Positions 1-11,062 of a stretch of DNA of 64,000 bases are shown one piece after another. Made by a program: the position numbers and the translations under genes. The notes under the pieces were generated by a model. It searched no databases. It was not told the origin of the DNA and worked only from the letters and a program-made list of their open reading frames with translations. The stretch is from Fremontodendron californicum. Lineage: Eukaryota > Streptophyta > Magnoliopsida > Malvales > Malvaceae. The stretch covers positions 2,728,001 to 2,792,000 of the forward strand of contig JAULJL010000003.1 of assembly GCA_030761205.1 (NCBI GenBank). Reading direction: 5' to 3'. Position 1 is the stretch's first letter. The number at the start of each line of letters is the position of its first letter.

Positions 1-404
1 CATTGTTATTTTAAAATTAAAGCAAAAAGATAAAATCATTAAGTAACCCGTTAAAAAAATTGACTTGATATTTAACCTGTGTTTAATTGATGACGTGGAT
101 GTCAAATGCTGACGTGGATGTCAAATGCTGACATGGCACCAATAAAATATATTATTTTAAGATGACGTCGACAAAATAAATAACTAAGTTGTCGAAAATG
201 CCACATCAAATGTTGAAAATATATTATTTATTTTGTCCATGTCATCATAAATTAATATATTTTATTGGTGTCACATCAGCATTTGACATCCACGTCATCA
301 ATTAAACACATGTTAAATGTCACGTCAGCTTTTTAAACAGTTCATGTTACACCAGTTAATGATTTTACCTTTTTGCTTTAATTTTAAAAGAATAAAAATT
401 AAAT
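1..404. repeat. Foldback MITE-like inverted repeat
   Basis: The left half (about 1-180) and right half (about 235-404) are imperfect reverse complements. Examples are the AAAATTAAAGCAAAAAG block near position 13 against CTTTTTGCTTTAATTTT near 370-390, and repeated GACGTGGATGTCAAATGCTGA blocks against TCAGCATTTGACATCCACGTC near 277-297. A short AT-rich loop sits near 200. The whole could fold into one long hairpin, as foldback or Mutator-like MITEs do. The left end may lie outside the window, so no target-site duplication can be assigned. There is no coding potential. Confidence 0.6.
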
Positions 405-663
405 TACCCAATTTTATAATAAAAAAATTAATTTACACTAGATGATATAATATAATTACCTGTCAAATATTTTGACCGTAAACGTTAATACATACATTAA
501 TTCTTTATGTCTACCAAAAACACTTTTTAAACTTTCACTAACTTAAATATCCAAACTCAAATTCGGATGCCTTTTAACCCTTTTTTATGCTTGATAAATC
601 CTACTCACCTTACTCTTAAACTCCATGATCTCATCAACTTCAACTCCTAAAATGCCTCAACAA

Positions 664-714
<51 letters not shown>

Positions 715-1111
715 CGGTACACGCGGTTACTTTCCTTGGTGACATATATAATTACAAAAAACAAAATATTAAAAATTAATTTAAAATGTCAAGAGGAGTT
801 TTAGAGACTTAGAGGACTTTTTATTGGTTATGCCTTATGGGGCTAATTATAAAAATAAAGGAAGAAGAAAATAGGAGTTATTGATTTTTACTTCCAAGTT
901 CCAATCTTCTGCTTCTCGCAATGTAATAAAATAGTATAAAAGTTTTAGTTTGACAGAGAAAATGTTTAAAGTTGTGAGGTTTCAGGTTTAAGTTTTATTG
1001 TGTGTGTTTGATTTAAATTTATGTTAAGTTGTTAAATTATATGTTGGTTTATTAATTAATTTGTTTATTTCAATAATTTTTTATATGATGTAATACTTGA
1101 TTATGATTATG
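405..1111. other. AT-rich intergenic sequence with (AT)n microsatellite
   Basis: No gene is seen. The one clear structure is a perfect (AT)n dinucleotide tract at about 667-711. A purine-biased stretch follows near 860-880. The open frames here are short and low-complexity. Confidence 0.6.
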
Positions 1112-1500
1112 CATTACAAGAGACATGATTTTTTTCAACGAAAAAATTTATTTTTTTTCGAAAATATTTAAGTCGTTGATAGTTTTTCATCGAAAATAAA
1201 AAATCCGTCAGAAATAATAACATTTCCAACGAATTTGGTATTTTTTCAAAGAGAAAATATGTAAAAAAAAAAAAAACGAGGTCACATAAAATTTCCTCGT
1301 AAATAGTACTTGCGATGAAATTTTTCATCTCAATGAAAATTATTAACGACAAATTTTTTTATCGTTAATAATTATTTATGACAGAAATTAGAATTAGGAT
1401 GAAATTTCTTCGTAAATAGTTAGTAGTGGTGAAAAATTCTGTCGCTAATAAAATGCTGCCGATGAAAATTTTTGTCGTAATAAGTATTTGCTTCAGAAAT
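1112..1500. mobile_element. Possible CACTA-like transposon end with subterminal repeats
   Basis: The block begins CATTACAAGAGACATG, which resembles the CACTACAAGAAA-type termini of plant CACTA (En/Spm) elements. It then carries many short motifs of the type CGACGAAAT or ATTTCGTCG in both orientations (for example near 1136, 1186, 1206, 1313, 1402, 1438 and 1460). Dense short subterminal repeats are typical of CACTA ends. No matching opposite end or 3-bp duplication was found, so the boundaries are guesses. Confidence 0.3.
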
Positions 1501-2291
1501 TAATTATAATAATTAATTATATTTATTATTTATATATATAATTATAATAATCAATTTTATATGTAATAATTAATTTAATAATAATAATAATGATTCTTTT
1601 GTAATTAAAATAAATACAATAATTAAATAAAATTTCATAAATAAAAAAATATAATAGTATTCGAATAATAAATTATTAAAATATTTTACACAAAAGCATA
1701 TTTCAAACTCTCGGATCGTGATCAAATCTACCTGTACCAGAAGTTTTAACTCCATCACGTGATCGTATAAAATATTCGTTTGCATGTACGTAAAATCTAT
1801 TAAGCTAAATTCAAATATATCAAATTAACAAAATTACACAACTATTAATACAAATATATTCTCAACCCATAATAAAAAATTTAAATTACACAATAAACAC
1901 AAAAATCACACAATATACATTTATAAAATAAAATACAATAAATAAACACATAAATCACAAAATTAATTATTTCTATTATACTTGTAATAACTTCATAGAA
2001 GATCAATATTTTACATTTAACAAAAGATAAAATGACAAATCTATCTAACTAATAAAGAGTTATGCATTTAATTATGAAGAGTAATTAGAAGGCTTTGTGA
2101 CTTCATCAATTTACCATTGGATGATGGCTTCTCACTTAAGCAGCGGCTCCTAATTTCCCACTTGAATTATTAATTATGCCATTATGGAGTAAATATTGTA
2201 GCTTATGATGTACACAAAGTAATCAAGTGGTAATAGAAGCGAAAGTTGTTATTTATTACTTATTAGTATTACATACTATAGAGAAGGTGCT
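1501..2291. other. AT-rich intergenic sequence
   Basis: Nothing gene-like was found. The sequence is AT-rich with TA-rich and TAA-rich runs around 1500-1600. A short segment of more normal composition lies at 2080-2240, with no supported ORF. Confidence 0.5.
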
Positions 2292-2294
2292 TTA

Positions 2295-2626
2295 GGACTA
2301 GTTTAGTATTGTTGTTAAAAAAAAAAAAAAAATAGAAAAAGTTTGAATTGAAAAAATATGTTTAAAAAGTGTAGTGAAAATTTGTAATTTAAAAACTTTT
2401 AAGTATTTGATATTGTTGTGAAAAAGTATAATGAGAAATTGAAATGTTAAAAAATATATATGTTTAAAATAATAAAAGTATAGAGATGTGAAGATAATAA
2501 AATTATTTTATTAAAAAGTCAGCTTTTAAAATCAAAAAATTCTATTTTTTTGGTTATTGGTTTGAGTTGCGATAAAACATAATTTTTTTTCTTAAAAACT
2601 GTGCGAATAATAATGTTAAACGAGTC
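2295..2626. mobile_element. PIF/Harbinger-type MITE (non-autonomous)
   Basis: The left end reads GGACTAGTTTAGTATTG. The right end, read on the minus strand, is GACTCGTTTAACATTA, so the two form imperfect terminal inverted repeats. The first 130 bases closely resemble the minus-strand right end of the larger Harbinger element at 3566-9737, including the internal echo ATTTGATATTGTTGTGAAAA. The flanks are TTA on the left (2292-2294) and TAG on the right, a one-base-degraded 3-bp duplication. At about 332 bp without an ORF, it fits a MITE mobilised by a Harbinger transposase. Confidence 0.7.
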
Positions 2627-3562
2627 TAGTGCTCTCTTTGATTGCTGGTTTGGGGCAATTGTTACTTGGCAGGAGGAATTTCCTTGTTGAGTTTTAAACT
2701 TTGAAGCCTTTGGGCCGGGCTCAGCTTGACTATCCACTATTCAAACACATCATATATCTTCCAAAGCCCAAGCATTTCAATTGTTCAATGAGGCTTTAAG
2801 AACTCCAAAATGCAAATCCTACCGACACAATCACACAACCCAATGAATATTCGAAAATTTGCATAATTGCATTGCAATAATTAAAAAGATAAAAAGAAAA
2901 AAAGAATGAAATGAAGAAAAAGGCTAGAAAATATCAGATTTGTTTGAAGGGGGTGGGGTAGTGTTAGTTCATGTTTTTTGAATTCGGAAGGAATGTTAAA
3001 TACACGTTTGTATTTAATATAAATATATTTAATTTTAAAAAAAATTATATATTTAAAAAATTATATTTTATATTTATATTTAAATATATATCGAATATAA
3101 ACGTCGAACATAAATATTTAAAAAAATAAAAAATTCAAATAATGAAAACCTAATTCATCACGTGTAATTCATGGTAGGTCCAACCAAAAAGGCTCTCCAA
3201 CCATAAAATAAAATATAACAAATTTAGAGAATAAATGACTTCATAATTTTTAATAAAAAAATACACCTTAAAAATAAAAATAAATATTACAGATGCGGAT
3301 TCGAATCTAAAAATCGTAACTTTTTTTCTTTGCAATGTAACACAACACAAGACAAGCAAAAGCAATATATATACTGATGCCTTGACAAATTAACACGTGC
3401 CTTCTCACTCCCTCACCTCAGGCTCAGGTCATCACTATAACGTGATAAAAAAAAAAACATTTATAAAATTTCATTCACCAAACTCTTTTTCTTTTGACTT
3501 TTTTGAGCTTGTTTGAACGTGCCACGTAACTGGAAATTCCTACATTTTTCTTAAACTTTGCT
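2627..3562. other. Intergenic sequence without a supported gene
   Basis: A mixed-composition stretch. The weak minus-strand frame over 2519-2737 overlaps the MITE boundary and matches nothing recognised. 3000-3130 is AT-rich with a TATATTTAAA-rich inverted patch. There are no splice or domain signals. Confidence 0.5.
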
Positions 3563-3565
3563 TTA
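3563..3565. repeat. Target-site duplication TTA, left
   Basis: TTA lies immediately outside the left terminal repeat of the Harbinger element. It is matched by TTA at 9738-9740. A 3-bp TWA duplication is the hallmark of PIF/Harbinger insertion. Confidence 0.75.
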
Positions 3566-3830
3566 GGGTCTGTTTAGCATTGCTTTTAGCTGCTTAAACA
3601 TTTGTTTTGGCAGATAAGTAATGCTAAACAAGTTGCTTTTTCTTTTGAAAGCTGTTTTTGACAGCAGATTTTGAGCGAAACGCAACAGCCAAATAATGGT
3701 GCTTTTATGGTTTCCAAACCATTAGTTTGAGGAAAAATTATCAAATACCCAAAAAACACAACCTTCATTTCCATATCCAGGAGTAGATCTGGGAAAATTT
3801 CATCGCTAGTTCCCTTTACGAGCAGCACGC

Positions 3831-6500
3831 CTCTCTCACCATTCCCAGCACTCGGATCCGTGCCCAGGTCCTCTTTACTTTTTTTTATTGGATTTTTGTG
3901 TTTATCATTTCAAAATGCCCATCACCTGCACTTGCGTTATTTCTTTTTCATTGATTTCTGAATACTTAAGTTTATTTTACTTTTGCCTTCCATTTCATCA
4001 TGATTTTGTTGCTGGGTATTGGGTCATTTGAGGTGTTTTTTTTTTTTATTTAATTTGAATAGCTGAGAAGAGGTTATTAACTTGTTGGATGTTGCTGTCT
4101 CTGCTGTTTGTTTCTCTGTGTTGCGAGTGATTGGAGGAAATAATGCTAGGGTGGCTTCTGTAGGGGATCTTCCTTCTGTTATAGCTTTACAATTTGGGGT
4201 AGCTATGTTGGTTTTGGTATTGATTTCATTTCTTCTCTCATCGATTCATTCTCTGCATCTTAGTTTTTTTTCCCAGTATCTTTTCATGTATTGATTCCCA
4301 TGATAATGTGATTGATTTTGAGGATAATATTTGGATTTACCTAGTTTGTACAGCTTAGCACTGAAGCAGGTCATTATATTGTAGCTTCGATCACCATGAT
4401 CTTTTGTTGTTAAAGTTTTGGCTTCACCATGAACTTGATTTTGCTGCATGAGCTTTATGAGCTAATCTCTAATATGATATGACCATGGTTTCTTGATGAT
4501 GGTTTATTTGTGTTGTTGCTGATAATGCAGGCAGTGAATTCCCTTCATATCTTAAGACCAAGAAATATCTATCTAATAGTCTAATAATGATCTAGTGTTT
4601 TGTCATGCTTGCTGTAAACTGAAAATTGTTGATGCGGTTTAGCTGACCAACCTGGCAAGGACTTCATGTGCTGATTGTCTTTTGTCGCAGTAGCTCTTTT
4701 ATTATTAACTAGAAGTTTAGAATGTTTTGCTGCTTGTTTGCTTGACGAATTTGATGCATAATAACCTAACTAATTGTTTATAACTTTGTGACAAATGAAT
4801 CAGATAGCCTCTTGCCTTTGTAATTTTTCTATTCAATCATTTTACTTATATGCTTATTTCTCAGTTGGGGGACCCTGGAATTGGTTCTTCATTGGCTGTT
4901 TTCTAGGCTAATAACATTTCATTGAACAGAAGGGTTATTTTTTTCAATACTAAGGTCAGAAATGAATTATAAACAATCCTGGAAAGTGGGTCCTAAACTA
5001 TTCAAATTGTCATCTCACTCTATTTTAAAACATTAAGTACATGGAAGCCCTGTGCTTGAATATTAACAGGCATGATAATAGAAAGTTGGAAACTCATCTT
5101 TTTCATTTAAGGCAAATGAAAAGATCCTAAAAAAATTGTTAAATGCTTTTTGATTTCATAGAACTTTCCCAAAATTACAGATCATGCATATTTAAAAAGA
5201 ACTTTTTACCATTTTCAGAGAGATTCTTTTAGAAAAGAAGCATAAAGGGGACTCCACCACAAATGGGTTGAATATCTACATTACATATGTTCCTCTCTCA
5301 CACACGTTATAAAGGGAATTTTTTACTACATCTCTGCCGATATTTCAAACATGTGGAGTGCTTGCATTACTTTTGATACAAACACATTCGTGTACATTAT
5401 ATGCAATTTTTAAAATTTGAAACCATGATAACATCACAACACTATCCATAGTAGGACTGCATATTCATTATAATAAATTCATTTAACAAAATTACTTGAA
5501 ATTGACTTATGTGCAGCACAGTCATACTACTAGTGTTATTAATACATAATAGCGTTTTGGGGAAAGCATTTTCATCATTATTAGTTGTAATTTGAGATTT
5601 TTTTTCCCAAATCATTCTTTTCCTACGAGTAGGGAAAACTTCTGATTTTTTTTCCTGTGAAATCTGTTTGACATTCAGGTGATATTCATAGTCAATATTC
5701 TGATCTTTTAAGGCTTTTTGAGTACGACGGTTTGCCTCCAAATGCCAACTACTTGTTTTTGGGGAATTATGTTGATCGAGGCAAGCACTGGAGACAATAT
5801 GTCTTCTTCTTGCTTTCTTTGGTTAGAATAGAAAAAGTGATTTTTTGCTAACTAATTTCAATGCTTAATTTCAATGTCTTTTAAATGCTGAGAAAGGGAC
5901 CAGGTTCTTGTGAATTATTAGACTATTAGACAGATAGTTTATCTCTTAAGCTTTCAGATTATACATGAACATTCAAATGTGAATTCCCTTCATATCTTAA
6001 GACCAAGAAATATCCACTGCAGACGGAATAGTATTCAACAAATACATTCCAACCACTGTCAAGCCACATCCTTTGGTTATCTTTCCTCAATTCCACTAGC
6101 TAGAGATGACCATTGGGAACAGTAAGTGTAGCAATTGGATAGTTGGTTAGTTGGGTTCTTGGTATTGATTGCTCTCACCCTATGTCTTTTGAAACCTAGA
6201 GAGTTAAGAGTTATTGATCAAGGGTTGCTTGATGAACCTAGACAATTTCCTAGTTGCTTTACTAAAGTGACTAACCCAAAAAAAATTCTGTTAATTATAG
6301 CATATATCATCTAGTTGTATTTATAGCTATATACGTATGAACAAGAAGAAGAAAAGAGGAATCATGGGTAAGGCATTTCCTAAATTGATGATATATATAT
6401 ATATATATGAAATATTTATGGATTCATATGGCATAATAAATACTTATTTATTTATTGTCTACTATTTTCATCAACTTTGCTTGCACCTAAATTATTTATT
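3831..6500. other. Non-coding 5' region of the Harbinger element
   Basis: About 2.7 kb between the left terminus and ORF1. It has moderate complexity and many weak frames, none recognised. A 36-bp exact direct repeat occurs at 4534-4569 and 5979-6014. An (AT)n tract lies at about 6390-6409. A spliced 5' leader for ORF1 is possible, since a GT donor-like site follows CCCAG near 3867, but this is not demonstrable from sequence alone. Confidence 0.45.
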
Positions 6501-6558
6501 GTCACCTCTCTAATATTGATTTTTTTTCTAATATGTTAAAACATATTATATGTGATAG

Positions 6559-7640
6559 ATGAAAAATATTAAGATTGTTGAAGCAACTGAGAAGGCAAAA
6601 ACAATATGGGATAGGAGGTTGACAATAGTATTCTGTGATCTTTGTATTAAGGAAATACTTAATGGTAATAGACCTGGAACTCATTTCAAAAGAGAAGGAT
6701 GGCTAAGAATGATTGCCAAATTTGAGCATGAAACTGGTAGAGCTTATTCACAGAAACAACTCAAGAATAGGTGGGACTTATTGAAAAAAGAATGGAAGGC
6801 ATGGAAGAAGCTTAAAGGGAAAGATACTGGTTCAGGGTGGAATCCTATAAAAGGAACAGTTGATGCCTCGGAAGAATGGTGGGAGAGTAGGCTAAAGGTA
6901 CATTAATAATTTTTAGAATTAAACTTTTCTTATTTATTTATTTTTAACTTCTTACTATACTATCACTTTATGTGTAGGTTGTGCCCGAAGCTCTGAAATT
7001 CAGACTTGCAGGTATTGATCCTGAATTAGAAGGTAAGTTGGACCAAATGTTCATGGGAATAGTTGCTACTGGTGACAAAGCATAGGCACCTTCTTCAGGT
7101 ATACTTCCTAGCGATTTATCTGAGGATGATAATGAAGCACTTGAAGAACATGCAGAAGGAGTTGCAATGGATGATGTTCACGTGTCAAGTCAAGTAGCAT
7201 ATGACTTATTCGATGAAAACAATCAAACTCCTGAGCCTAAAGAACATATGCAGCAACTACATCAAAAAAGAAAATCCATTGAGTCAGGATCTTCTCATCC
7301 TAATACTGGTAAAAAAAAGTTATCAAAGGCAATTGGAGGAGCTGCAAAATTATCTAGTCAAATTGATAAATTATGCAGTGCAACTGACAATATGAGTCAA
7401 GCCACTTCTAGTATGACTCCTTTTATGGATCCATATGGCATTCCACAAGCAATCAAAGTGCTTGATAGCTTGTCAGAGGAAGTTCCAAAAGCTAGTCAGC
7501 TTTACTTTTTCTCTCTGAAGTTATTAATTAATAAGGAGAAGCGAACTGTGTTTTTGTCAATATCTCCCGAGATTAGAGTTTGGTGGCTTAAGATGGAAAT
7601 GGAGGAGAGTTCTAAATTTTCTAGTCTCCTTGGGCCTTAG
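6559..7640 (+). pseudogene. Harbinger ORF1: SANT/Myb-like DNA-binding protein, in-frame stop
   Basis: Two exons, 6559-6897 and 6978-7640, joined by a small GT-AG intron. Together they would encode about 333 residues. Exon 1 gives a Myb/SANT-like domain with the spaced tryptophans typical of the Myb_DNA-bind_3 family (IWDRR, GWLRM, NRWDLLKKEWKAWKKL, GSGWNP, EEWW). Exon 2 ends with a conserved tail containing VPKASQLYFFSLKLLINKEK and PEIRVWWLKMEME. These proteins are plant 'L10-interacting MYB-like' or Harbinger ORF1 products, which help import the transposase and bind the element's ends. The reading frame has a TAG at 7083-7085, probably a CAG-to-TAG change, about 35 codons into exon 2. Both sides of the stop stay in one frame, so the damage is a single substitution. 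Confidence 0.82.
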
Positions 7641-7903
7641 GAGTTGCATTATTGAATTTCTTCCCGTTCTATTTATTTTCAGTTGTTGTGTTTGATCTTT
7701 GGTTTGCATTGGACACTTTTAAGTGCCACAGATTTTTTCCTTATCATGTTCATGTTGTATACTTTGGTGGATTTATTTATGTTTGGATGATGTTTATGAT
7801 TATTAAGAAACATATATTATTCACATTAATGCCTAGTTTATTTTGCATTAACGGTTATATTATTGAAATATTCAAGTATTCTTTAAATTCTTTTTCACAG
7901 GTA

Positions 7904-9315
7904 ATGAGTATGATTAATAGTAATCTCAACAATTCCAGTGATGATGAAAGGGAAATGAGGGAGATTTTAAAACGTGTGGAAAGTTTTAATAGGTTATTCA
8001 ATGCTGCAGCTTGTTCTATACAGTTGTATTATGAGAAATATATACTAAAACAACCGTGCATGGATTCAAAACAGACAGGTGAGGCATGGGTTCGAGAGAT
8101 CCTTAATGGCCATGAATCACGTTGCATGATTCATTTTAGAATGTCAACAACTGTATTCAAAAGTTTGTTGAGGGTTTTGGAAACACGATACAATTTACAA
8201 AGTTCGAGAAATATTTCTTCTCATGAGATGTTGGGTATCTTTTTGTATGTGTTGGGGGTTGGTGCAAAAGTTTCTCGGTGTCGAGAGCGATTTCAAAGGT
8301 CTGGAGGGACAATAAGTCGATATTTTGCAATTATGCTTGAAAAAATTTCAAAGATGGCTATTGATATAATTGCACTTGATGATCGTTCGTTTAGCTTAAC
8401 ACCTGAACAAATACGTAATGACTCTAGATACATGCCACATTTTAAGGTAAAATTTAAATACTATAATATTATATTTTACTATATTTGTTTACTTGAATTA
8501 TGCATACTAATATGATTATTTATGTAGGATTGCATAGGTGCAATTGATGGTACACATATTGCTGCTATTCTTTCACCAAAAGAACAAATTCCCTACATAG
8601 CGAGAAAATGCATCCCAACTCAGAATGTCATGGCTGTATGTGATTTTAATATGTGTTTCACATTTGTAGTGGCTGGATGGGAAGGATCGGCACATGACAC
8701 TAGAATATTTCTTGATGCAATTAGAGATCCAAGATTAAAATTTCCACACCCACCAAATGGTAAATTATTTCATCTATTTATTTTTAAAAAAAATAAAGTA
8801 TAAGTTGTTTAATCGATTGTTTATTATCTTCTGATATATAGAAAAATATTATCTTGTTGATTCCGGATATCCTCAAATGAAAGGTTTTCTTGGACCATAT
8901 AGAGGAGAACGGTATCATTTACCTGACTTTCGTAGTGGTAGACCTATATCTGGTAAAGAAGAGGTATTTAATCATTCACATTCATCATTACGTAGTGTGA
9001 TTGAGCGAACTTTTGGTGTACTTAAAAAAAAAATGGGACATTTTAAGAGATTTGCCAAGTTATTCTTTTGAAAAACAAAGGTTGATTGTTGTTGCTACAA
9101 TGGCGATACACAATTTTATCCTGAAACATGCAGGACGAGATGATACAGATTTCATGGAGGTTGAAAATATTGATGGGGCGTATGAGAATATTATTGAACC
9201 AGAAGATGTGCATGATGGAGAAAGTGATGATGATGGTGAATTAAATAATTCACCAAATTATGATATGGAAGTAGCAAGGGATGCCATAGCTTGCAGTTTA
9301 ATGAATTCACTTTGA
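7904..9315 (+). pseudogene. Harbinger ORF2: DDE transposase (HARBI1-like), frameshifted
   Basis: Three exons: 7904-8446, 8528-8759 and 8842-9315, with GT-AG introns at conserved-looking positions. The product would be about 415 residues, normal for plant PIF/Harbinger nucleases (DDE_Tnp_4). The first exon holds the helical region with ILNGHESRCMIHFRMS and a helix-turn-helix-like stretch (VGAKVSRCRERFQRSGGTIS). The catalytic triad is visible: D in GAIDGTHIA, D in AGWEGSAHDTRIF, and E in SVIERTFGVLK. A run of ten A residues at 9024-9033 shifts the frame; the domain continues one frame over in WDILRDLPSYSFEKQRL and ATMAIHNFI. An A-run indel could be real or a sequencing slip. I chose ATG 7904 because upstream sequence in this frame is intron-like and ends in an AG acceptor. 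Confidence 0.85.
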
Positions 9316-9737
9316 ATTGCAAACATTGAATATATATTTTTTGTAATATTTATATGAGGGTATACAATTATTTCTCTTTTTTGAATTTTATGTCAAATAT
9401 ATAGCGTTATATATTTAAATTAGTAAAATGTTATGTTTGTATGTATTTTAATATCTTAAAAGTGTTTTAATATATTCAAATTAAATATCACAAATAATTT
9501 ATATTAATGACGTAAAAAATATTTCAAATTTATATTTTGATATATCTTAATATTACATTACTTGAATAGCATAGAAATTATTTACTTTCCATCATGTCTA
9601 AAATAAACATTTTAACTTTTCACAGCAATGCTAAATACTCAGAATTTTCAAACCACACTTTTTCACAAAACTTTTCAAACATACTTTTTCTAAACCAAGC
9701 TTTTTACAACCGTAACAGCAATGCTAAACTAGACCTT

Positions 9738-9740
9738 AGT
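9738..9740. repeat. Target-site duplication TTA, right
   Basis: TTA immediately follows the right terminal repeat and equals the left flank at 3563-3565. Confidence 0.75.
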
Positions 9741-10265
9741 CCAAATCCTCAACTAATCATGTCGCGGACACTTATTATTATTAAAATTAGTTCTTGGCAA
9801 TTTTATTTCATTTTTTAAAGGAATCATTGAAGCCCCCAAAAAAAAAATTCCCTTTCGCTTTACATTTCAGAAACAAAGAAAGTAAAGGCAAATACATAGA
9901 TTTTTATATGACTTTGTCTTTTCCATTCTCCCATGTAAATGACATCAACAATAATGTAGAAAAAATCTTTACTGTTACTTTGTCTACTCTTTGATTTTCA
10001 TTAGATATTGGATTTTAGTAGATTAATTTGGATGCCTTTAACATATTTTTTTTAAGTTACATAATATATTATTAGAATTTATCATATTTACAAAAGTGAA
10101 TGAAAAATGTTATATATTTTAAAATAAATAATAAGTTAAAAATATAAGTGAAGTCATTGTTTTAAAAAATATGAATAATTTTTTTTTAAAATTAAAATAT
10201 CTAAATATCCTTAATTTTGTTTTATTATTATAATTTAAAATTTATTTTTTATATTTTATATTTTT
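9741..10265. other. Intergenic sequence without a supported gene
   Basis: AT-rich sequence with a poly-A run near 9838-9848. No recognised domain, RNA or repeat was seen. Confidence 0.5.
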
Positions 10266-10331
10266 CTTAATCGAGTTGGTACCACTTAAATCATGACACT
10301 AACTCAGTCAGTTACATTATACATAGTATAG
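10266..10331 (-). mobile_element. Helitron-like 5' terminus (minus orientation)
   Basis: Read on the minus strand from 10331, the sequence starts TCTATACTATGTATAATG. It then has a GAGTTAGTGTCA ... GTGGTACCAACTC inverted pair. The same layout occurs on the plus strand at 57479. TCTATACTAT-type starts followed by a GAGTTGGTGTCA palindrome are common at the 5' ends of plant non-autonomous Helitrons. No matching 3' CTRRT end was identified, so this may be a fragment. Confidence 0.35.
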
Positions 10332-10604
10332 ATTTATAATAATAACATTATATTAAATATAAAATGTGATAATTTTAATTTTTAATGTATTATATATAAT
10401 AACTTTAAAATAAATTATTAAAATATTTGTTAACAAAATCCAATTAATTTTAAAAAAATAATACTAATCATCAAAGCTAAAATGGAAATGGAAGTTTAAT
10501 ACAAAGTGGGAAACTCCCATTACAGCATTATTCGACTGATCTCATGGGTCGACTCAGTTGGACCATGACTGTGTCGGTGCTGACCGTTGCTAGCGCAAAA
10601 GTCT

Positions 10605-11062
10605 TGGAATGGTGTCAAAATTAAGCATTCGATTGATTCGGTTAATTCGATTTTAAAATTTTGAAAATTTTGAAAATTGATTATATTTATAAAATCGATC
10701 GAATCGATCGAAAACAATTCTAAAACAGAAAAAATCGAAACCGACTTAAGTCGATCGATTCAATCGGTTTAATTATTTAAAAAAAATTATTATATATTAT
10801 TATATAATATAAATGATATATTATATTATATAAATTTAAATTATTATATAAATATATTTTATTTATATTATATTTAAAATAAAATTAAAATGATCGGTTA
10901 ATTCGGTTATCAATTTTAAAAATCGACAACCAATCTAACTAACCGACTAAACTGATTTTCATAACTAACTAAATTTAAAACCGAATAAATCGAACCAAAT
11001 TAATAAAATTTAATTGATTCAATCGATTAAATCGATTCAAATCGATTAATACTCACCTCTAA
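10605..11062. mobile_element. hAT-like non-autonomous element with CGATTCGGTT-type repeats
   Basis: The block begins near TGGTGTCAAAATTAAGC and ends TTAATACTCACCTCTAAGTC. The right end, read on the minus strand, gives TTAGAGGTGAGTATTAA, which resembles the TAGAGGTGGCAA-type hAT termini seen elsewhere in this window. Both subterminal parts are packed with CGATTCGGTTAATTCG-type motifs, in one orientation on the left (10630-10770) and the other on the right (10900-11055), around an AT-rich core. The left terminus and target-site duplication are not clear, so the element is degenerate. Confidence 0.5.

Larger units (their letters stand above)
3566..9737 (+). mobile_element. PIF/Harbinger DNA transposon, about 6.2 kb, two-ORF type
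   Basis: The left end starts GGGTCTGTTTAGCATTGC. The right end, read on the minus strand, starts GGTCTAGTTTAGCATTGC, so the terminal inverted repeats match apart from one-base indels. TTA flanks both ends exactly. A subterminal echo of the TAGCATTGC core occurs inside each end (near 3617-3630 and 9624-9640). The element carries the classical Harbinger pair in the same orientation: a SANT/Myb-like ORF1 (6559-7640) and a DDE transposase ORF2 (7904-9315). The 3-kb 5' part (3566-6500) has no convincing coding sequence. ORF1 has an in-frame stop and ORF2 a one-base frameshift, so this copy is probably not autonomous as read. Confidence 0.88.

Noticed and set aside
2519..2737. 72-codon minus-strand ORF with normal-looking composition
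   Set aside because: Crosses the boundary of the Harbinger-type MITE and has no recognised domain.
4082..4449. Short ORFs in the Harbinger 5' region as a possible third gene
   Set aside because: Neither strand shows splice continuity or a known domain.
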